Part shown: positions 9,564 through 20,241 of the stretch, in pieces
Layout of the letters: each line of letters begins with the position of its first letter
Position numbering within the stretch: the stretch's first letter is position 1
Assembly: GCA_903823025.1 (NCBI GenBank)
Contig: CAIJRK010000058.1
Span: forward strand, 62,001-126,000
Direction of reading: 5' to 3'
DNA: 64,000 nt
DNA from: an uncultured beta proteobacterium
GTDB lineage: Bacteria; Pseudomonadota; Gammaproteobacteria; Burkholderiales; Burkholderiaceae_C
Notes under the pieces: generated by a model
The model's database searches: none
The model's input: the letters and a program-made list of their open reading frames with translations, nothing else
What the model was told of the DNA's origin: nothing
Position numbers and translations under genes: made by a program

Positions 9564-10661
9564 ATGTCTTCGATGATGAAAGCTGCAGTTTTTATTGAAC
9601 CTGGTCGTATCGAAATAGTGGACAAGCGTATCCCGGACGTCGGGCCAAATGATGCCTTGGTGCGCATCACCACTACCACCATTTGCGGCACCGATATTCA
9701 CATTCTCAAGGGCGAGTACCCCGTGGTCAAGGGGCTAACCATCGGCCATGAACCCGTCGGTGTAATCGAAAAACTGGGCAGTGCCGTACAAGGTTACAAA
9801 GAAGGTCAGCGCGTCATTGCTGGCGCGATTTGCCCCAACTTCAATTCCTACGCCGCCCAGGACGGCGCGGCCTCCCAAGACGGCAGCTACCTCGTTCCGC
9901 TCGGACTGTGTGGCTGTCATGGCTTGAAAGCCACCGCGGGCTGGCGCTTTGGTAACCTGATCGACGGCACACAAGCCGAATATGTTTTAGTGCCCGACGC
10001 CCAAGCCAACCTCGCCCCGATTCCCGACGGCTTGACCGATGAACAGGTGCTGATGTGCCCGGACATCATGTCCACCGGCTTCAAAGGCGCAGAAAACGCC
10101 AACATCAGAATTGGCGACACCGTGGTAGTGTTTGCCCAAGGCCCGATTGGCCTGTGCGCCACCGCAGGCGCACGTCTGTTAGGAGCCAGCACCATCATCG
10201 CCGTGGACGGCAACGACCATCGTTTAGGCATTGCCAAAAAGATGGGCGCCGACGTCACCCTCAATTTCAGAAACTGCGATGTTGTCGATGAAATCATGAA
10301 GCTCACCGGTGGGCGCGGTGTGGATTCTTCGATTGAAGCACTGGGCACGCAGGCCACCTTTGAATCGGCACTGCGGGTGCTCAAACCCGGTGGCACCTTG
10401 TCCAGTCTGGGCGTTTACTCCAGCGACCTCACCATTCCCATGTCGGCCTTTGCCGCCGGTTTGGGCGACCACAAAATCAATACCGCGCTGTGCCCCGGCG
10501 GTAAAGAACGGATGCGCCGGTTAATGAATATCGTGGCGTCAGGCCGGGTCGATCTGGGCGTGATGGTGACGCATGAGTTCAAGCTGGAAAACATCGTCGC
10601 CGCCTACGACCTGTTTGCCAATCAACGTGACGGCGTGCTGAAAATAGCGATCAAACCTTAA
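9564..10661 (+). CDS. Zinc-dependent alcohol dehydrogenase (MDR family, secondary-ADH-like)
   Basis: Medium-chain NAD(P)-dependent dehydrogenase of 365 residues. The catalytic zinc site is visible as CGTD (Cys and Asp region, residue about 42) and GHEPVG, and the Rossmann domain has GPIGLCATAGA. The four structural-zinc cysteines of classical ADH are absent; that region reads AICPNFNSYAAQDG, as in the clostridial/Thermoanaerobacter secondary alcohol dehydrogenase group, whose DIMSTGFKGAE and CPGGKERM segments are also present. This suggests secondary alcohols or ketones as substrate (inference). A good ribosome site AAGGAG precedes ATG. It is followed by a hairpin terminator. Confidence 0.85.
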   Translation: MSSMMKAAVFIEPGRIEIVDKRIPDVGPNDALVRITTTTICGTDIHILKGEYPVVKGLTIGHEPVGVIEKLGSAVQGYKEGQRVIAGAICPNFNSYAAQDGAASQDGSYLVPLGLCGCHGLKATAGWRFGNLIDGTQAEYVLVPDAQANLAPIPDGLTDEQVLMCPDIMSTGFKGAENANIRIGDTVVVFAQGPIGLCATAGARLLGASTIIAVDGNDHRLGIAKKMGADVTLNFRNCDVVDEIMKLTGGRGVDSSIEALGTQATFESALRVLKPGGTLSSLGVYSSDLTIPMSAFAAGLGDHKINTALCPGGKERMRRLMNIVASGRVDLGVMVTHEFKLENIVAAYDLFANQRDGVLKIAIKP

Positions 10662-10675
10662 GTTAAATGTGTGCG

Positions 10676-10695
10676 GCGGGCCAACATTGGCCCGC
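10676..10695 (+). terminator. Hairpin after the alcohol dehydrogenase gene
   Basis: GCGGGCCA (10676-10683) and TGGCCCGC (10688-10695) form a perfect 8-base stem with a 4-base loop, 15 bases after the stop. The following TTATC is only weakly T-rich, so termination strength is uncertain. It lies in the leader of glnS. Confidence 0.5.
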
Positions 10696-10799
10696 TTATC
10701 AAAACCGCCGTAAAACCCCGGCGTTCGGGCTGGGGATGTCAGGTGATTTTGATAAAGCTGGGGGAGCGGCCTAAAACTCCGGCGTCTAAAATCAAAAGC

Positions 10800-12650
<1,851 letters not shown>

Positions 12651-12722
12651 GTCTGACATATCGATAAACTTATCGGCGTTCGGAACACTACTTCCGTGCA
12701 AACAAGAAGGACAGGGACTGTA

Positions 12723-14219
12723 ATGAGCTCAATAAGTTATTTGAAAAAATATTTTTTAACAGGAACCGCCGAAGAAGATTTACCATTTCTTCAGCGAGCC
12801 TTTGTATCAAGTAGCCAATTGCCTGAGATAGTGGGCATACAGCCCGGAGCAATGAGGTTAATAGTCGGCAATAAGGGAATTGGTAAAACTGCACTCTTTG
12901 AATTTCTAGAGTCAACTTCAAAAAAACATAAACTTCCTTGCATTTTGGTCCGTCCCGATGACATCGCATCCCAACTGCAAGCAAACACAAGTGATCTTGC
13001 ATCGTTAAAGCGGTTTTACTTCGACGCACTCCTTAGAGCGGTCGCAATGACGATTGGTCGAAAACATAGCGGCTTGTTGATTGGCGATGCCAAAACTCTA
13101 TATCAAGAAGCCCAACGCCAGGGCCAAACATCAGAAGACTTTATACAGACAACGCTAAAGCTTCTCACAGCAATTGCCGTACCCGTAAAAGGAGTTGATG
13201 GAGTGAAGCTAGCAAAGGAACTTGCTGGGGTTGCGTCGAATCCAGAACTTACGAGAGCAATCAACAATCAGCTCCTGGACAGTTCTGCAAAGGTCGCATT
13301 CCTACTTATTGATGACACAGACCAAGTAGCTCAGCCAGGCGAACCCCAACACCTGAACCGTCTCTGGGGTCTTCTATTAGCTGCAAGAAAAGTAGCTACC
13401 GAATGCCCAAATGTTCGTGTTTTGGTATCACTTCGTTCAGAAATTTGGTTACGCCTTCAAAGTGAAGCGAAGGGGCAGCGAGATCAAACCGATCACCTTA
13501 GAAATCTTGTTGTACGGCTGAATAGCAATGACGACCATATGCGGAAAATTTTGATCAAAAGAATGAATCTTGCTGCTGCCGATTCTGGACATCCGACTAC
13601 TGATCCTTACACACTTTTTTTCGTATCTGATCAAGTTACTTTGCCCTACAGCACGGATAAAAGGTCTTGGGAATCTTTCATCATCAAATCGGCCAGAGAG
13701 CGGCCGCGGGACGCAATTCAATTGGTACGAAAACTAATCGATTCCACAGAAAGCGGAAAGAAAATAGGAGACAACTCTGCCCAAATCGGCATGTCCGTAT
13801 ATTCAAAAGAGCGTGTTAACGATTTAGTTGGAGAGTTCACACCAGATTGCCCCGAAATTCGAAAGCTACTTGAGTCCTTTATTGATATCCCATTCGAATC
13901 AGATTTCGAAACCATCCGAGATCATCTAAAGCGAGTTGGATCGGAATTTTCACTTGTAATTCGCGGATCTATCATCCAACCAGGTAACGATGATTTAGCT
14001 GTGGTGGCTCTGCAACTGCTTCACGAAGCAGGCTTTTTAAATGCACGAGTTCCGGACAGTAGACAGCCCAAAGGATTTCGTCATGTGCAGTTTTCAGACG
14101 AACCAAATTTTGTTGAGCGATCAAATTGGAATGAATTGCAGGCTGCGCAATGGGAAATCCATCCAGCATTTAGAAGTCGATTAATCGAATTGACAAACAA
14201 TAGGCAGGCTAGAAAATAG
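12723..14219 (+). CDS. P-loop ATPase, Sll1717-like family
   Basis: Uncharacterised STAND/AAA-like NTPase of 498 residues. Seen: Walker A GNKGIGKT at 49-56, Walker B FLLIDDTDQ at 193-201, and an arginine-containing sensor-like segment VRVLVSLRSEIWLRL about 40 residues later. The C-terminal half has helical segments and ends in a possible winged-helix region (AVVALQLLHEAGFLNARV). I started it at the ATG with GGACAGG about 10 bases upstream. Base composition and codon use are AT-richer than glnS. Such ATPases are often found near restriction and toxin genes, so a role in defence is plausible, but the function is not known. Confidence 0.7.
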   Translation: MSSISYLKKYFLTGTAEEDLPFLQRAFVSSSQLPEIVGIQPGAMRLIVGNKGIGKTALFEFLESTSKKHKLPCILVRPDDIASQLQANTSDLASLKRFYFDALLRAVAMTIGRKHSGLLIGDAKTLYQEAQRQGQTSEDFIQTTLKLLTAIAVPVKGVDGVKLAKELAGVASNPELTRAINNQLLDSSAKVAFLLIDDTDQVAQPGEPQHLNRLWGLLLAARKVATECPNVRVLVSLRSEIWLRLQSEAKGQRDQTDHLRNLVVRLNSNDDHMRKILIKRMNLAAADSGHPTTDPYTLFFVSDQVTLPYSTDKRSWESFIIKSARERPRDAIQLVRKLIDSTESGKKIGDNSAQIGMSVYSKERVNDLVGEFTPDCPEIRKLLESFIDIPFESDFETIRDHLKRVGSEFSLVIRGSIIQPGNDDLAVVALQLLHEAGFLNARVPDSRQPKGFRHVQFSDEPNFVERSNWNELQAAQWEIHPAFRSRLIELTNNRQARK

Positions 14220-14394
14220 CCAAAAGGATCGAAATTGAATGGTCGATTCCAATCGCCATCGCTATTTATTAATGCCTCACCCAAAACCATCTATATCTAC
14301 ATCCTCGGTGACGATCCGCGTGACATGCAGATGGCCGAGATAACGACGCGCATTGTTCGCGAGAAACGAAGTGCCGCGCAGCCAGTTGACTGAT
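14220..14394 (+). pseudogene. Possible 3' remnant of an unidentified gene
   Basis: Between the ATPase gene and the PLD-like gene, the frame directly after the ATPase stop is open for 57 codons without a good start. Its second half looks protein-like and richer in GC than the gene before it (TIYIYILGDDPRDMQ, then MAEITTRIVREKRS). It ends at TGA 14392-14394. This resembles the C-terminal tail of a lost gene. I do not recognise the family. Confidence 0.3.
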
Positions 14395-14461
14395 GGAATT
14401 AAGGTCAGATTCTAATTAATCACATACCAATACATAAATCATCAGGGACGTAAAAATTCAA

Positions 14462-15178
14462 ATGGCAAAATTCCTAAACACCAGCGCGACCAATTATTTC
14501 CTTGAAGAGATGATCAAGGGCGCGTCAGACCGTTTGATTCTGATCAGCCCATTTCTCAAGCTCAATGACCGTATGAAGGAGCTGCTGGCGGACAAGAACC
14601 GGCTCAAGATCGATGTGCGCATCGTGTACGGCAAAAGCGAATTACAGCCGCAGGAAATTGAGTGGCTGCGCGGCTTAACCTATATCCGCACCAGCTTCTG
14701 CAAGAACCTGCACGCCAAGTGCTACATGAATGAAGAGATGTGCATCGTCACCAGCCTGAATCTCTATGAATTCAGTCAGGTCAACAACAACGAGATGGGC
14801 ATCCTGATTCAGCGCGCCGAAGACGGCCAGCTCTACAAAGACGCCTACGAAGAAGCCCAACGCATCATCCGCATCAGCGACGAAGTGCGCATTTCGCTGG
14901 AACGCGTGACCAGCGCGCCCGAAGCAGCCAACCGGGACGACGATAAAGGTGTAGATAGCGCTCACGCAGAAGACAAGCTGACCTCCTCCAAGATCGGACA
15001 AAAACTGGGTTTGAAGACAGTGCAGTTTCTGGATCGTGCGACTGAAGAAGGCTTTTTTCTGTTCGATGGTGAAAAGCACACCTTGAGCCCCAAGGGGGAA
15101 CAAGTCGGCGTGGAGTTCGTCACCAAGTCACGTTTCGGCCCTTACTTTTTGTGGCCGCAGGATTTTTACTTGAGCTGA
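14462..15178 (+). CDS. Phospholipase D-like domain protein with C-terminal winged-helix-like part
   Basis: The 238-residue protein has one PLD-fold half: an N-terminal SDRLILISPFLKL strand-turn and a variant HKD motif HAKCYMNE (His84, Lys86, Glu91 in place of Asp), followed by TSLN. With only one motif it would have to dimerise to form an active site, as in Nuc-type or BfiI-type nucleases (family knowledge). After a charged linker (about 145-165), residues 167-235 look like a small helix-turn-helix domain (TSSKIGQKLGL, LTPKG-like LSPKGEQVG). I infer a DNA-acting role in the island. It is not clear whether it belongs to the downstream restriction gene. Confidence 0.65.
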   Translation: MAKFLNTSATNYFLEEMIKGASDRLILISPFLKLNDRMKELLADKNRLKIDVRIVYGKSELQPQEIEWLRGLTYIRTSFCKNLHAKCYMNEEMCIVTSLNLYEFSQVNNNEMGILIQRAEDGQLYKDAYEEAQRIIRISDEVRISLERVTSAPEAANRDDDKGVDSAHAEDKLTSSKIGQKLGLKTVQFLDRATEEGFFLFDGEKHTLSPKGEQVGVEFVTKSRFGPYFLWPQDFYLS

Positions 15179-15181
15179 TCC

Positions 15182-15439
15182 ATGCCCGGCTCGCCTAACT
15201 CGTCACCCAGTGTTGTGATCTTCGCTAACCCGAACGGTGCTGGCAAATCAACTCACGCAAACGCCATCCTTGCGGCACTTGGCATTGATACTTTTGTCAA
15301 CGCCGACTACATCGCACGCGGCCTGTCTGGCCGCCATGCGGACGCCGTGGCGTTTGAGGCGGGTCGCATTCTTTCTGATCAAAGTGCTACACAACTAGTT
15401 GGCGTATTCCCCGAAAGCACCCGAAGCACAGGCGACTAG
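15182..15439 (+). pseudogene. Truncated zeta-toxin-like kinase
   Basis: Only the first 62 or so residues of a zeta-toxin/UDP-N-acetylglucosamine-kinase-like P-loop protein are left: FANPNGAGKST (Walker A), the FVNADYIARGLS segment and AFEAGRIL. The family continues for a further 120 or more residues with the catalytic region, all missing here. The last about 18 codons are unrelated and end at a TAG inside an inverted repeat (15390-15444). No epsilon-like antitoxin is visible. It starts 3 bases after the PLD-like gene. Almost certainly inactive as a kinase. Confidence 0.7.
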
Positions 15440-15444
15440 TTGTG
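15390..15444. repeat. 55-base inverted-repeat element at the zeta-toxin truncation point
   Basis: Perfect 10-base arms CACAACTAGT (15390-15399) and ACTAGTTGTG (15435-15444) flank a 35-base spacer. The element marks where zeta-toxin homology stops, and its right arm supplies the stop codon. It is 23 bases before the restriction gene start. It does not fit integron attC core sites. It could be a recombination scar or a regulatory hairpin in the leader of the restriction gene. Confidence 0.6.
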
Positions 15445-15467
15445 CAAGAAATTTCAAAGTAAAAACA

Positions 15468-18400
15468 ATGCAAAGCTCTATACAGACACCACGCAAATTT
15501 CTTAATCCTCTGCTTTCGCAAAAAAGCATTGTCTCAACCGAGTTTGAGATATTCAAAGCGGCGTTGGTGAAATATGCGCAAGATGTACAGCAACTAAAAG
15601 CGACCAAACAAACCGAGACAACTATCGTGGCTGGGGCATTGATGCCTTTTCTACAAGAAAATCCGCTTGCTTACAACTGCCGCCCTTATAGCCAAAAAGG
15701 ACAAAGCGGTATTGACCTTGCCATTCTGATCGGCGACGATGTTGCCGTCATCATCGAAGCCAAGGTCGTGGGCAGTAAAGACATGATTACGGCACATGAT
15801 TTGAATCGAAAGGCGTTTCATGAGGCTATTTTTTACTTCATGCAAGAGCGAGAGAAAAGCAACGACAAGCTGACCCATATTGTCATTACTGATTTTTATG
15901 AGTGGTTTGTGTTTGATGCCCAAGACTTTGACCGTTTATTTTGGCGCAATGACCAGCTGAAAAAAACCTTTCACGCCTATCACAACCCGAACCAACTAAC
16001 CAGAAGCACGGCTGACGTCTATGCGGCCATTGAAGCAGAACTTCCCAAGATGCTGAAGAATCTGTTTACGGAAGTAACCATAGACTGCGCCTACTTCAAT
16101 GTAGCTGCGCCCCCTAGCCTCAACGACAAAGAGCTGATAGCCATCTACAAACTCCTCAGCCCAGACTGTTTGCTCAAAGCGTTCAACCCCAACGATGCCA
16201 ACAGCCTGAATCGTGAGTTTTATAACGAATTGCTCTACATACTGGGGCTGCAAGAAATCAAAGAAGGCGGCAAAAGACTGATCAGTGCGGCAGGCACTGC
16301 AGGCGGCCTGTATGACGGCATTGCCGACAAACTCGACCAGCAAGGAAAACCCTATGCGTTTGAAGACGTCATCAAACTCATCATCATTTGGATAAACCGC
16401 ATCTTGTTTTTAAAGTTGCTAGAGTCTCAAATCGTCACCTGGACGGGGGATAAAACAAGCCGGTTTTTAAGTGCCGACAAAATCAGCAGTTATGACGGGC
16501 TGGAAAACTTGTTTTTTGACACCCTGGCGCGGCGTGTGCCAGACCGAAAAAATAAAAGTTTTTCCTACATACCGTACCTCAACAGTTCGCTATTTGAAAT
16601 GCAGGATGAGGAGAAATCCGGCATTGGGATCAGCGCCCTGTCTGACAGCACGCAAATGGCCTACTACGCCAAAACCGTGGTGAAAGATACCGCCAAAAAG
16701 CGTAAAAACGGCCATGTAAACACACTGACCTATTTGTTTGAGTTTTTGGACGCCTACGACTTTGCCAACGACAGCGGCGATGAAGTGGTGGCTGAGACCA
16801 AAAACCTGATCAGCGCATCGGTGTTGGGGCTTATTTTCGAGAAAATCAACGGCTACAAAGACGGTAGCTTCTACACCCCCAGCTTTGTGACGATGTATAT
16901 GGCGCGGCAGTCCATTGAAAAAGCGGTGCTGCAAAAGTTTAATGAAAAATACGGCTGGGCTTGTACCGGGCTGATAGGCGATGGTGGATTAAAAAACGAG
17001 ATCAAAGACCACAAAGTCAAAAAGCAGGACAGCAATGCGCTCATTGACAGCCTGAAAATTTGCGATCCTGCGGTGGGCAGCGGGCACTTTTTGGTGTCCG
17101 CCTTAAATGAAATTTTGTACATCAAAAGTGTGATGGGTTTGTTGGTTGATGAAGCGGGCAACCTGCTCGACTACAGCATCAGCATAGAAAATGATGAACT
17201 CATCGTGACCAGCGATGAAGGTGAACTGTTTGAATACAAAAAAGGCAGCAAAAAGAAAACACTGGTACAAAAAACCCTGTTTCAAGAAAAGCAAAAGATC
17301 ATTGAAAACTGCCTGTTTGGGGTGGATATTAATCCCAATTCAGTCAATATCTGCCGCCTGCGACTGTGGATTGAGTTATTAAAAAACGCCTATTACCAGC
17401 CTGACGGTACGCTGGAGACGCTACCCAATATCGACATCAACATCAAATGCGGCAACAGCCTGATAAGCCGCTTTGCGCTGGATACGAGCTTAAAAGACGC
17501 GTTGAAAAAAAGCAAAGTTAGCGTAGAGGAGTATCGAACGGCGGTCAGCAACTACCGTCACACCAGTGATAAAGCGCAAAAACGGCAGATTGAGGCTTTT
17601 ATTGAAAGTATTAAGACTAATTTTCGTACAGAGATTCTTTACTACGACCCGAAGCAAAAACGCGTAGTAGAGCTGCCAATGATTATTAAAGCCCTAGAAA
17701 CTTCGCAGTCATTACTAGGCGAAACGGCAAAAGAGGTAAGTGAGCGTAAACAGAAGCAAGTCAAGCTGAAAAACGAGTTATTAAAACTCAACATGGAAAT
17801 TGATGAGATTAAAACTAATAAAATTTATGGAAATGCGTTTGAATGGCGTTTTGAATTTCCGGAAGTTCTAGATAAAAATGGTAACTATATTGGTTTTGAT
17901 ATAGTTATTGGAAATCCACCCTATTTCAACATAGATCGGTTTGGCGGCGGTTCAGCTATGCTGAAATATTTTCCTGAAAATTTCCAGCAAATATATATGG
18001 ATAAAAGCGATATCCTATTTTATTTTTTATTCCTGGCAGTAAATATAACAAAATCTCAAACTTCATTTGTTATTTCCAATGCAATGCTTTATTCCGATAA
18101 AGCTAAAAAATTACGGAATTACCTATTAAGTTCAATAACAATTGAAAAAATTATTAACTTTGAAAAATACCAAGTATTTGATGAAGCTAGTATTACGTCG
18201 ATGATGATTTTTTTAAAGAAATCAAATACAATTGCGCCAACACAGGTAAAGAATTTTCCAGATGCGAACTATGATAAAACCAATCTAATACTCGAAATTA
18301 ATAAAAAATCTGGATACTTTGACATATTTTTTTCAGAAAACAGTGTTTTTGCGTTAATCAAAAACAACATTTCTTCCCTAAACATTAAAATTGATGGTTT

Positions 18401-19190
18401 GCACAAAACTTGTGGTGATTTATTTTGCGTTGGGAAGGGTATGGAAACTGCCGCCAATAAGGTATTTTGTTTTGATCATTACCCTAAACAATTTGATGCA
18501 AATTTTATTAAAAATCGTATGAGCGGTGAAATTATTGAAAAATATATTCACAAACCAGCTTCTGAGTTTCTTTTGTATTTTGAAGATATACTGAGTTATG
18601 AGAAACTAGATAAAAGTATTAAAACTCATCTTGAATTATTTAAATCCGATCTTGAAAACCGAGCAACTGTTAAAAACGAAGGTCGTGCTTGGTGGCGTTA
18701 CAGTCGCCCTATGCATAAAGAATATTACGAAAATTCTAAAATTTGGTGCTCTTACCGCGCCAAAGAAAATATTTTTTGCCTGGATGAAAGCAATAAATTT
18801 ATTGGACTTAGCAATACTACTGTTATTTTTTCAATTAACAAAAAAGTAAATATTAAATATGCACTTGCATTATTAAATTCAAAAACTTTGAATTTTCGCT
18901 ATAAATCAATTGGAAAACAAACTGGGAATGGCGTTTACGAGTATTTTGAAAGTCAAGTTTCCAAGCTACCCATACCTGTTATCAGTGAAAAATCTCAACA
19001 TCTATTTATCATTAAAGTTGATGCAATCCTGAAAGCCAAGGCAAAAAGTGCAGATACGTCAAAGCTGGAGCGAGAGATTGACGATATGGTTTACAAACTT
19101 TATGGCTTGACGTATGACGAGGTGAAAACGATTGAGCCTGAGTACAGCAGCATGAGCCGAGATGAATACGAGGCACGCGTTTATTCATGA
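15468..19190 (+). CDS. Eco57I-type single-chain restriction-modification enzyme
   Basis: Type IIG-like protein combining cleavage, adenine methylation and target recognition in 1240 residues. Seen: an N-terminal nuclease-like region with GIDLAILIGDDVAVIIEAKV (D...ExK, residues about 80-100), a helical linker, methyltransferase motif I CDPAVGSGHFLV (Asp533), catalytic motif IV GNPPYFN (residues 815-821), then an AT-rich target-recognition part, and a conserved C-terminal LERE..YGLTYDEVKTIEPEY segment. The ATG at 15468 was chosen; an earlier TTG lies within the inverted repeat. Sequence from about 17.8 to 19.0 kb is much more AT-rich than the rest, suggesting an exchanged specificity cassette. 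The frame is intact, so it may be active. Confidence 0.88.
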   Translation: MQSSIQTPRKFLNPLLSQKSIVSTEFEIFKAALVKYAQDVQQLKATKQTETTIVAGALMPFLQENPLAYNCRPYSQKGQSGIDLAILIGDDVAVIIEAKVVGSKDMITAHDLNRKAFHEAIFYFMQEREKSNDKLTHIVITDFYEWFVFDAQDFDRLFWRNDQLKKTFHAYHNPNQLTRSTADVYAAIEAELPKMLKNLFTEVTIDCAYFNVAAPPSLNDKELIAIYKLLSPDCLLKAFNPNDANSLNREFYNELLYILGLQEIKEGGKRLISAAGTAGGLYDGIADKLDQQGKPYAFEDVIKLIIIWINRILFLKLLESQIVTWTGDKTSRFLSADKISSYDGLENLFFDTLARRVPDRKNKSFSYIPYLNSSLFEMQDEEKSGIGISALSDSTQMAYYAKTVVKDTAKKRKNGHVNTLTYLFEFLDAYDFANDSGDEVVAETKNLISASVLGLIFEKINGYKDGSFYTPSFVTMYMARQSIEKAVLQKFNEKYGWACTGLIGDGGLKNEIKDHKVKKQDSNALIDSLKICDPAVGSGHFLVSALNEILYIKSVMGLLVDEAGNLLDYSISIENDELIVTSDEGELFEYKKGSKKKTLVQKTLFQEKQKIIENCLFGVDINPNSVNICRLRLWIELLKNAYYQPDGTLETLPNIDINIKCGNSLISRFALDTSLKDALKKSKVSVEEYRTAVSNYRHTSDKAQKRQIEAFIESIKTNFRTEILYYDPKQKRVVELPMIIKALETSQSLLGETAKEVSERKQKQVKLKNELLKLNMEIDEIKTNKIYGNAFEWRFEFPEVLDKNGNYIGFDIVIGNPPYFNIDRFGGGSAMLKYFPENFQQIYMDKSDILFYFLFLAVNITKSQTSFVISNAMLYSDKAKKLRNYLLSSITIEKIINFEKYQVFDEASITSMMIFLKKSNTIAPTQVKNFPDANYDKTNLILEINKKSGYFDIFFSENSVFALIKNNISSLNIKIDGLHKTCGDLFCVGKGMETAANKVFCFDHYPKQFDANFIKNRMSGEIIEKYIHKPASEFLLYFEDILSYEKLDKSIKTHLELFKSDLENRATVKNEGRAWWRYSRPMHKEYYENSKIWCSYRAKENIFCLDESNKFIGLSNTTVIFSINKKVNIKYALALLNSKTLNFRYKSIGKQTGNGVYEYFESQVSKLPIPVISEKSQHLFIIKVDAILKAKAKSADTSKLEREIDDMVYKLYGLTYDEVKTIEPEYSSMSRDEYEARVYS

Positions 19191-19193
19191 TGA

Positions 19194-19766
19194 ATGTCGC
19201 CAAGTTTTCACTGGATGGCGTTGACTGAGCGGCGCATTGCGCAAGCCAAGTCGTTCGACGCGCAGCCTTGTTCTGAATCCAAAATCAGTGATCTCGCGCT
19301 GGGTCAGCTCGACGCCTACCGACGTGAAGCCGTGGATGCTGAAACGATTGCGGCCAATCATCGCCCCCTTGAGCAACAACTGGCGTCGCTGCGTTTGTAC
19401 GATCCAGATCGACACTGCGCCACCCACGCGGGGATGTTGCTGGTCGGTAAAAATCCACGCTTCTATCTGCCCGGCACTTCTTTGACGGAAATTCCAAGCG
19501 ATCAAGCGGAGGTTTCTGGCGATCTGCACACCGTGCTTAAAGAATTGCTGGGGCGCCTGAAGTTGCTGATCAAAACCGCCATGGTGCGCATCAACCCGCT
19601 GCAAGAAAAGCTGGTGCCCAACTACCCAGAAGGTGCCGTTCGAGAATTGTTTTTACGTCTCGGTGCTGGTCAAGATACGCAAACGGGTTGCGTGAAAAAT
19701 ACAAAAATCCTGGCTTGGATGGGTAGCGTTCATCAGCGGGTTTCGGTTAACCTTCGCTTGTCTTAA
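19194..19766 (+). pseudogene. Decayed AlbA_2/RecG-like ATP-binding protein
   Basis: The readable part corresponds to the middle of Schlafen-AlbA_2 type putative transcriptional regulators/ATP-binding proteins: ALTERRIAQAKSFDAQP, LEQQLASLRLYD, GMLLVGKNPRFYLPG, IPSDQAEVSGDL and QEKLVPNYPEGAVREL. The N-terminal AlbA_2 domain is absent, about 10 residues seem deleted after FYLPG (the family usually has a YxQFLRxxG-like stretch there), and sequence after AVREL is unrelated, so the HATPase-like C-terminal part is lost. It begins 3 bases after the restriction gene stop. Interpreted as a remnant. Confidence 0.65.
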
Positions 19767-19780
19767 ACAAAGGAAGCTTC

Positions 19781-20029
19781 ATGAAAAAACTCAACATCAC
19801 CATCCAGCTAGAACTGTCCGTCCCGGATGACTGGGAACTGGTTCCGACCTCTGAAGGCGGGCAAGTGTTGAAGCTGCCTAACAACCAGTTTCTGGACATG
19901 GCCATTGAACCCTTGTTTTCCAGTGATCCCGAAGACACATGGGCCAGCACTGAGGACGATGATGTCCTGAACGATCTTTTGGATATGGTCGAAAGCGAAG
20001 AGGTCACCTACGAGTTCATCACGCACTAA
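19781..20029 (+). CDS. Small acidic protein of unknown function
   Basis: An 82-residue, strongly acidic protein (a run TEDDDVLNDLLDMVESEE near the C-terminus) with a short N-terminal beta-strand-like KKLNITIQLELSV. It has a good ribosome site AAAGGA spaced properly before ATG, which supports it being translated. No signal peptide, cysteine or membrane segment. It is the last gene of the island. Not recognised; acidity could suit an antitoxin, inhibitor or DNA mimic, but nothing in the sequence proves it. Confidence 0.55.
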   Translation: MKKLNITIQLELSVPDDWELVPTSEGGQVLKLPNNQFLDMAIEPLFSSDPEDTWASTEDDDVLNDLLDMVESEEVTYEFITH

Positions 20030-20241
20030 CATTTGAGCGCAGGTCTTGAGAAGATGATTTATCGCAAGACAAGCCAGAAAAAAGGGCATTCAAAAACGCG
20101 CCTAACACCCGCATGACAGCGGCAATGCCGACAGTTTTGACACTATCGAACTGAATGTTGATAACAACAGCAACATTTATTTCACATCAACGAAACTTAG
20201 CGGCACACTATCGGACTTTCATCACATCAAGGAATCTCAAA
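20030..20241. other. Island-chromosome junction region
   Basis: This 212-base gap separates the acidic-protein gene from the RcnB-like gene. I see two short similar strings ACACTATCG/ACACTATCGG (near 20140 and 20206), no tRNA and no clear direct repeat matching the glnS side of the island. The promoter of the RcnB-like gene should lie here. Confidence 0.3.

Noticed and set aside
15388..15450. Integron attC site
   Set aside because: The arms do not fit the RYYYAAC/GTTRRRY core, and there is no integrase or cassette array.
12651..20241. tRNA-borne attachment site for the island
   Set aside because: No tRNA gene or matching direct repeat at either end that I can see.
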